From Pseudomonas sp. MYb327 (GTDB lineage Bacteria > Pseudomonadota > Gammaproteobacteria > Pseudomonadales > Pseudomonadaceae), in contig NZ_CP159258.1 of NCBI RefSeq assembly GCF_040438925.1, positions 3,734,001 through 3,798,000 of the forward strand: a stretch of 64,000 nt of DNA. Direction: 5' to 3'. Below the pieces are notes generated by a model. It ran no database searches. It saw nothing but the letters and a program-made list of their open reading frames with translations, and was not told where the DNA came from. This document shows, in pieces, positions 60,451-64,000 of the stretch (its first letter is position 1; the number at the start of each line of letters is the position of its first letter). Position numbers and translations under genes: made by a program.

Positions 60451-61608
60451 TCAACCCCGTCGATCCAGCAGATTCACCACCAACCGGTCCACCCATCCCC
60501 ACACCCGCTGCTTGACCCGCCGCCACAGCGGTCGGCGTTGCCATGCCTCCAGGCTGACCTCCTGGCTCTGGGCGAAGTCATTCTCGAAACTCGCCACCAC
60601 GTCCCGGGTCAGTCCGGGGTCCAGCGCTTCGAGGTTGGCTTCCAGGTTGAAGCGCAAATTCCAGTGATCGAAATTACACGAGCCGATGCTTACCCAGTCA
60701 TCGATCAGCACCATTTTCAGGTGCAGGAAACACGGCTGGTATTCGAATATCTTCACCCCGGACTTGAGCAGGCGCGGGTAGTAGCGATGTCCGGCGTAAC
60801 GCACGGACGGGTGATCGGTGCGCGGCCCGGTCAGCAGCAGGCGCACGTCGACACCGCGGGCAGCGGCCCGGCGCAGTGAGCGGCGGACTTTCCAGGTCGG
60901 CAGGAAATACGGGGTCGCCAGCCAGATACGCTTGTGACCGCTGTTCAAGGCGCGGATCAGCGATTGTAGAATGTCTCGGTGCTGGCGGGCGTCGGCATAG
61001 GCGACGCGGCCCATGCCCTCGCCCGTGGACGGCACGCGGGGTAGACGCGGCAGGCCGAAATGCGAGGCGGGTTTCCAGGCCCGGCGATGGCGGTTGGCAA
61101 TCCATTGGCGGTCGAACAATAGCTGCCAGTCGAGCACCAGTGGACCGGTGATTTCCACCATCACTTCGTGCCACTCGCTGACGTCTTCGCCCGGTGTCCA
61201 GAATTCGTCGGTGACACCGGTGCCGCCCACGACCGCCATGCTCTGGTCCACCAGCAACAACTTGCGGTGATCACGATAGAAGTTGCCGACCCAGCGCCGC
61301 CAGCTCAGGCGATTGTAGAAACGCAGCTCGACCCCTGCCGCCATCAAACGCTGTCGCAGCGCCAGAGTGAAGGCGAGGCTGCCGTAATCATCGAACAGGC
61401 AGCGCACCCGCACGCCGCGCTCGGCAGCCTGGACCAACGCCTGAACCATGGCTTCGGCGCAGGCGCCCGCCTCTACCAGGTACAACTCCAGTTCGACCTG
61501 TTCTTCAGCGCGGGCAATCGCCACCAGCATGCGCGGGAAAAACTGCGGACCGTCGATCAGCAGTTCGAAGCTGTTGCCTTCACGCCAGGGAAAAATTGCA
61601 CCGGCCAT
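60451..61608 (-). CDS. clsB: Cardiolipin synthase ClsB-type phospholipase D protein
   Basis: A 385-residue phospholipase D-superfamily protein with two HKD motifs: HRKLLLVD (residue about 113, in RDHRKLLLVDQSMAVVGG) and HLKMVLID (about 297, in LHLKMVLIDDWVSIGS). The lack of N-terminal membrane spans is ClsB-like. It would join two phosphatidyl groups to make cardiolipin, or act on phosphatidylethanolamine. It starts 1 bp after the YceI gene stop, so they are cotranscribed. The C-terminus has a hydrophobic amphipathic segment that could bind the membrane. Confidence 0.9.
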   Translation of the reverse strand: MAGAIFPWREGNSFELLIDGPQFFPRMLVAIARAEEQVELELYLVEAGACAEAMVQALVQAAERGVRVRCLFDDYGSLAFTLALRQRLMAAGVELRFYNRLSWRRWVGNFYRDHRKLLLVDQSMAVVGGTGVTDEFWTPGEDVSEWHEVMVEITGPLVLDWQLLFDRQWIANRHRRAWKPASHFGLPRLPRVPSTGEGMGRVAYADARQHRDILQSLIRALNSGHKRIWLATPYFLPTWKVRRSLRRAAARGVDVRLLLTGPRTDHPSVRYAGHRYYPRLLKSGVKIFEYQPCFLHLKMVLIDDWVSIGSCNFDHWNLRFNLEANLEALDPGLTRDVVASFENDFAQSQEVSLEAWQRRPLWRRVKQRVWGWVDRLVVNLLDRRG

Positions 61609-61609
61609 G

Positions 61610-62200
61610 TCAGCGCGCCGTGAAAATCAGCACCGCACCCACCGGCACCGACAGACTGATGGCCGACAGACCAGCGACCTTGCGCAGCGTTTCGAGGCCG
61701 GGCGCCAGGTCGAAGTCTTCGGCATTGATCACCACGGGCTCCAGGGTCACCACCTGGAAACGCCGGTCATCCAGACGGGTGGCCAGCAGTTCGGCGTCGT
61801 AGGTGCGTTGCTTGCCGTGCAGGTTGACGGTCAGCGGCAGGCGCAGTTCCAGTTGCGCACCGGGGGCGAGGTCGTTGATAGGGCGCAGATCGATCTGCGT
61901 GGTCACCAGCGCTTCGGGAAAGGTCTGGATCTCGAACAGCTCCTTGCGCATGCGTTCGTCGCGCAACGGAATGCCGCTGTTGATCGAGTCCAGCTCGACC
62001 TCCACTTCGGCTTTGCCGTTGGGATCGACTTTGCCGTGCAACACCAGAAAGCGCTGCACTTCGGAAACATTGGCGTTTTTGGTGCTGACGAACGACAGCC
62101 GCGAGGACTCGCCGTCCAGATACCAATCCGCCTGGGCCGACAGCGAAGCGCCAGCCAAGAGCAGGACGGTGAGGGTTTGGATGATGGACCGCTGGAACAT
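61610..62200 (-). CDS. YceI family periplasmic lipid-binding-like protein
   Basis: A 196-residue protein with a signal peptide (residues 1-24; TVLLLAGASLSAQA) and a YceI lipocalin-like barrel: DGESSRLSFVSTKNANVSEV, LDSINSGIPLRDERMRKELF and LRLPLTVNLHGKQRTYDAELL. YceI proteins bind isoprenoids such as ubiquinone in the periplasm. It is encoded immediately upstream of the ClsB-type gene (1-bp gap), suggesting a shared role in envelope lipids. The link to cardiolipin is inferred from coupling only. Confidence 0.9.
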   Translation of the reverse strand: MFQRSIIQTLTVLLLAGASLSAQADWYLDGESSRLSFVSTKNANVSEVQRFLVLHGKVDPNGKAEVEVELDSINSGIPLRDERMRKELFEIQTFPEALVTTQIDLRPINDLAPGAQLELRLPLTVNLHGKQRTYDAELLATRLDDRRFQVVTLEPVVINAEDFDLAPGLETLRKVAGLSAISLSVPVGAVLIFTAR

Positions 62201-62288
62201 AGAGACTCGTTGGGGCAGATAAACCTGTGCTGAACCTTAACTGCCCTTCAGAACAATGCAAGCGGCCTGATCGTGTGCACCGAGCTTT

Positions 62289-62416
62289 GTGGCGAGAGAG
62301 CTTGCTCCCGCTGGAGTGCGAAGCGCTCCCGAAAACGGAGGTCCGAGTGTTTCAGGTTGACCGCATGCAACGGTTTTGCGGCTGCTGCGCAGAGCGGGAG
62401 CAAGCTCCCTCGCCAC
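62289..62416. repeat. REP-type long inverted repeat (GTGGCGAGAGAGC class)
   Basis: GTGGCGAGAGAGCTTGCTCC at 62289 and the mirror GGAGCAAGCTCCCTCGCCAC ending at 62416 enclose a roughly 90-bp spacer with GCGAAGCGC and GCTGCGCAG elements. It lies between the IclR gene end and the YceI gene start. Confidence 0.8.
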
Positions 62417-62438
62417 TAAGAATCAGCCACTCACTGAA

Positions 62439-63209
62439 TTACGCCATTGCCTGCTGCACATCCCCAATGGTCGTGGCCAGGCTGTTGAGGTGCAGGCTCA
62501 GCACCCGCTCCACCGGCGCCTGATCCATCGGCCAGTGCAGCGCCATGCTGCCGACCAGTCGGCCGTCGGTGCGGATCGGCAAGGCCACCGCGCGAATCAG
62601 GAATGGCAAACGCACCGGGTATTCCCAGTAGCCTTCAGTGCGCTGGCCGAAACCTTGGTGCAACGCCTGTTCCGTGGTGTTGAACAGGGTTTCGTCATTG
62701 AGCCGTTCACGACTGGCCAGACGCTCTACTTCTTGACTTTCCAGCTCACCGAGGCAGGCCCGGCCCATCGCCGAATGAAACAGGCTGGCGTGCTGACCGA
62801 CGATCTGACAGTTGTTCGGATAACGCTTGCGCAGCACTGAAGGAATGGCACTTTCCATGACCTCGATCCGTTCACCGTCGAAGCACGACAGGTCGACCAC
62901 CAACCCGGTGCGCTCGCTCAGCTCCAGCAACAGCGGCGCGGCGTTTTCCACCAGGCGCCGTTTGAAGCGCTGCTGGCTGTCGCCAAACAAGCGCTTGGCG
63001 CACAATCGGTAACGCCGGTCGCTCAAGCCGCGATAGATCCAGCCCTGCTCCTGCAAGGTCAGCAACATGCGCGACACCGTGGCTTTGGGCAGGCTGGTCA
63101 GGTAATGCAATTCCTCCAGACCCAGCGCCTGATGTTCGCCCAGCAATTCGACGATCGCCAGGGCACGCTCGACCGAACGTACGCTGCCGGTTTCTGCCTT
63201 GCTGTCCAT
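62439..63209 (-). CDS. IclR family transcriptional regulator
   Basis: A 256-residue regulator. The N-terminal winged helix-turn-helix (residues 10-70; SVERALAIVELLGEHQALGL and TSLPKATVSRMLLTLQEQG) is followed by the IclR effector-binding domain with LSERTGLVVDLSCFDGERIE and FHSAMGRACLGEL. ATG 63209 follows GGGAGATC; the longer frame is trimmed. It is encoded 71 bp downstream of the amidase gene on the same strand, so it may be cotranscribed and autoregulatory. The likely effector is a carboxylic acid; the identity is unknown. Confidence 0.92.
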   Translation of the reverse strand: MDSKAETGSVRSVERALAIVELLGEHQALGLEELHYLTSLPKATVSRMLLTLQEQGWIYRGLSDRRYRLCAKRLFGDSQQRFKRRLVENAAPLLLELSERTGLVVDLSCFDGERIEVMESAIPSVLRKRYPNNCQIVGQHASLFHSAMGRACLGELESQEVERLASRERLNDETLFNTTEQALHQGFGQRTEGYWEYPVRLPFLIRAVALPIRTDGRLVGSMALHWPMDQAPVERVLSLHLNSLATTIGDVQQAMA

Positions 63210-63280
63210 GTATTCGATCTCCCTGTGCCCGAAATGGATGACCGTCAAAGTACAGCAAAATGCGCGCCCGTCCGGCGCGC

Positions 63281-64000
63281 TCAAACATTTTGCAGACAGC
63301 CGGGCGGCCGGCGTTTGACCCATTGGGTCAATTGTTCATGGGCATAAGCCAGTTGCAACACCGCGCGATCCGCCTGGGCCGGACCAATGATTTGCAGGCC
63401 CATGGGCAGTCCCGCCGGGTTGAACCCCACCGGCACGTTCATGCTCGGCAGACCGGCCAGGGTCGGCCCGATGACCACTTCCATCCAGCGGTGATAGGTG
63501 TCCATGCTTTGCCCGCCGACGACGCGCGGCCAAGGGGTGTGTGCATCAAAAGGGAACACTTGGGCGGTCGGCAGCAGCAGGAAATCGTAACGCTCGAACA
63601 ACTCGCCCAAAGCGCGGTACCACTCGCTGCGGCTGAGCGAAGCCTGGTAGACATCCGCCGCCGTCAATCGCACCCCGCCCTCGATTTCCCATTGGGCTTC
63701 GGGTTTGAGTTGCTCGCGTTTTTTCGGATCGGCATACAACGCTCCGAGGCTGCCTTGCACAAGCCAGTGGCGATGCGTCAACCAGGTTTGCCAGAGGCGT
63801 TCCATGGAGAAATCCGGCTGACAGGCTTCGACCTTGCAGCCCAGTGCCGCGAAGTCCTGCAGCGCCGACTCGCACAGGCTCATCACGCCTGGGTCCATTG
63901 GCAGGTAACCGTTGTAGTCGCCCAGCCAGCCCACGCGGACCTCGCTGAAATCCTGCGTCAGCGACTGATGGAAAATCTCCGGGTCTTGAGTCAGCGACAG
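63281..64000 (-). CDS. Amidase, C-terminal part (runs off the window)
   Basis: The C-terminal 239 residues of an amidase-signature family enzyme, open at the window edge. The frame runs to 64000 without a start, with LTQDPEIFHQSLTQDFSEVR upstream of GWLGDYNGYL. The catalytic Lys-Ser-Ser region lies beyond the window. GPTLAGLPSMNVPVGFNPAG and LPMGLQIIGPAQADRAVLQL are the standard amidase C-terminal signatures. The next gene downstream is the IclR regulator. The substrate is unknown; an aryl or aliphatic amide is likely. Confidence 0.85.
   Translation of the reverse strand: MSLTQDPEIFHQSLTQDFSEVRVGWLGDYNGYLPMDPGVMSLCESALQDFAALGCKVEACQPDFSMERLWQTWLTHRHWLVQGSLGALYADPKKREQLKPEAQWEIEGGVRLTAADVYQASLSRSEWYRALGELFERYDFLLLPTAQVFPFDAHTPWPRVVGGQSMDTYHRWMEVVIGPTLAGLPSMNVPVGFNPAGLPMGLQIIGPAQADRAVLQLAYAHEQLTQWVKRRPPGCLQNV

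Noticed and set aside
1..64000. CRISPR array or insertion sequence
   Set aside because: The repeated palindromes are REP/REPIN units with variable spacing and no cas genes; no transposase or terminal inverted repeats were found.

Overview
The window reads as a chromosomal segment of a Pseudomonas of the fluorescens/putida lineage. The grounds are the zwf-pgl-eda/hexR Entner-Doudoroff block, the fadD2-fadD1 pair next to a phaJ1-type hydratase, a phaG homologue, GC-rich codon use, and many Pseudomonas-type REP/REPIN palindromes. Nearly all of it is intact, densely packed chromosomal coding sequence. No complete prophage, insertion sequence, CRISPR array or rRNA operon is visible. One tRNA (Gly, CCC) lies at about 36.8 kb.

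Layout. 0-2.5 kb: ung, an enoyl-CoA hydratase/3-hydroxyisobutyryl-CoA hydrolase-like gene, and a Tyr-rich lipoprotein. 2.5-12.8 kb: the most coherent system, a guanidine uptake and degradation operon. It has a sigma-54-type -24/-12 element, a guanidine-I (ykkC) riboswitch, an ABC importer (binding protein, permease, ATPase), the two carboxyguanidine deiminase subunits, a biotin-dependent guanidine/urea carboxylase and allophanate hydrolase. A REPIN palindrome pair lies inside the carboxylase reading frame and is translated in frame. 12.8-17 kb: small proteins, an acetyltransferase, a methyltransferase-like protein, peptide deformylase, YihY and CsbD. 17-22.5 kb: fatty-acid activation (fadD1, fadD2), an alpha/beta hydrolase and phaJ1. 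22.6-25.6 kb: an AaeXAB-like efflux set. 25.8-28.6 kb: a ferritin-like protein, a DUF3820 protein, a PLP enzyme and an intradiol dioxygenase. 28.9-32.8 kb: eda-pgl-zwf divergent from hexR, with a probable HexR operator inside the zwf promoter. 33-36.6 kb: a membrane diguanylate cyclase, a CWC protein, rsuA and phaG.

36.7-38.7 kb is a small accessory spot beside tRNA-Gly. It holds two decayed HicAB loci: one hicB preceded only by a hicA tail, and one hicA broken by a frameshift ahead of an intact hicB. An imperfect direct repeat flanks the first, and a 37-residue membrane microprotein too short for routine gene calling lies just beyond. 38.7-43 kb: tam, an iron-permease-like protein, DUF4142, a KGG-type small protein, a PAS-GAF-GGDEF cyclase and a LysE exporter. 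43-48 kb: MFS transporter, HMG-CoA-lyase-like enzyme, class III CoA-transferase and LysR regulator, probably a catabolic unit for a short branched dicarboxylic acid. 48.2-51.5 kb: an alpha-oxoamine synthase pseudogene (internal deletion with frameshift), a Bcr/CflA-type MFS pump and a SIR2-like DUF4917 protein. 51.7-57.7 kb: YegP, RHH and DJ-1/PfpI proteins, an EamA transporter, a methyltransferase and a LemA/TPM operon. 57.9-64 kb: periplasmic GH3 beta-glucosidase, a ClsB-type phospholipase D protein with YceI, and an IclR regulator beside an amidase that runs off the window.

How genes work together. Guanidine entering by the ABC importer would be carboxylated, deiminated to allophanate and hydrolysed to ammonia and CO2, with transcription tied to nitrogen status (sigma-54) and output tied to guanidine (riboswitch). 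FadD1/2, PhaJ1 and PhaG connect beta-oxidation and fatty-acid synthesis to 3-hydroxyacyl precursors of medium-chain polyhydroxyalkanoate. All functional calls come from recognised motifs and gene order only; no database search was run.
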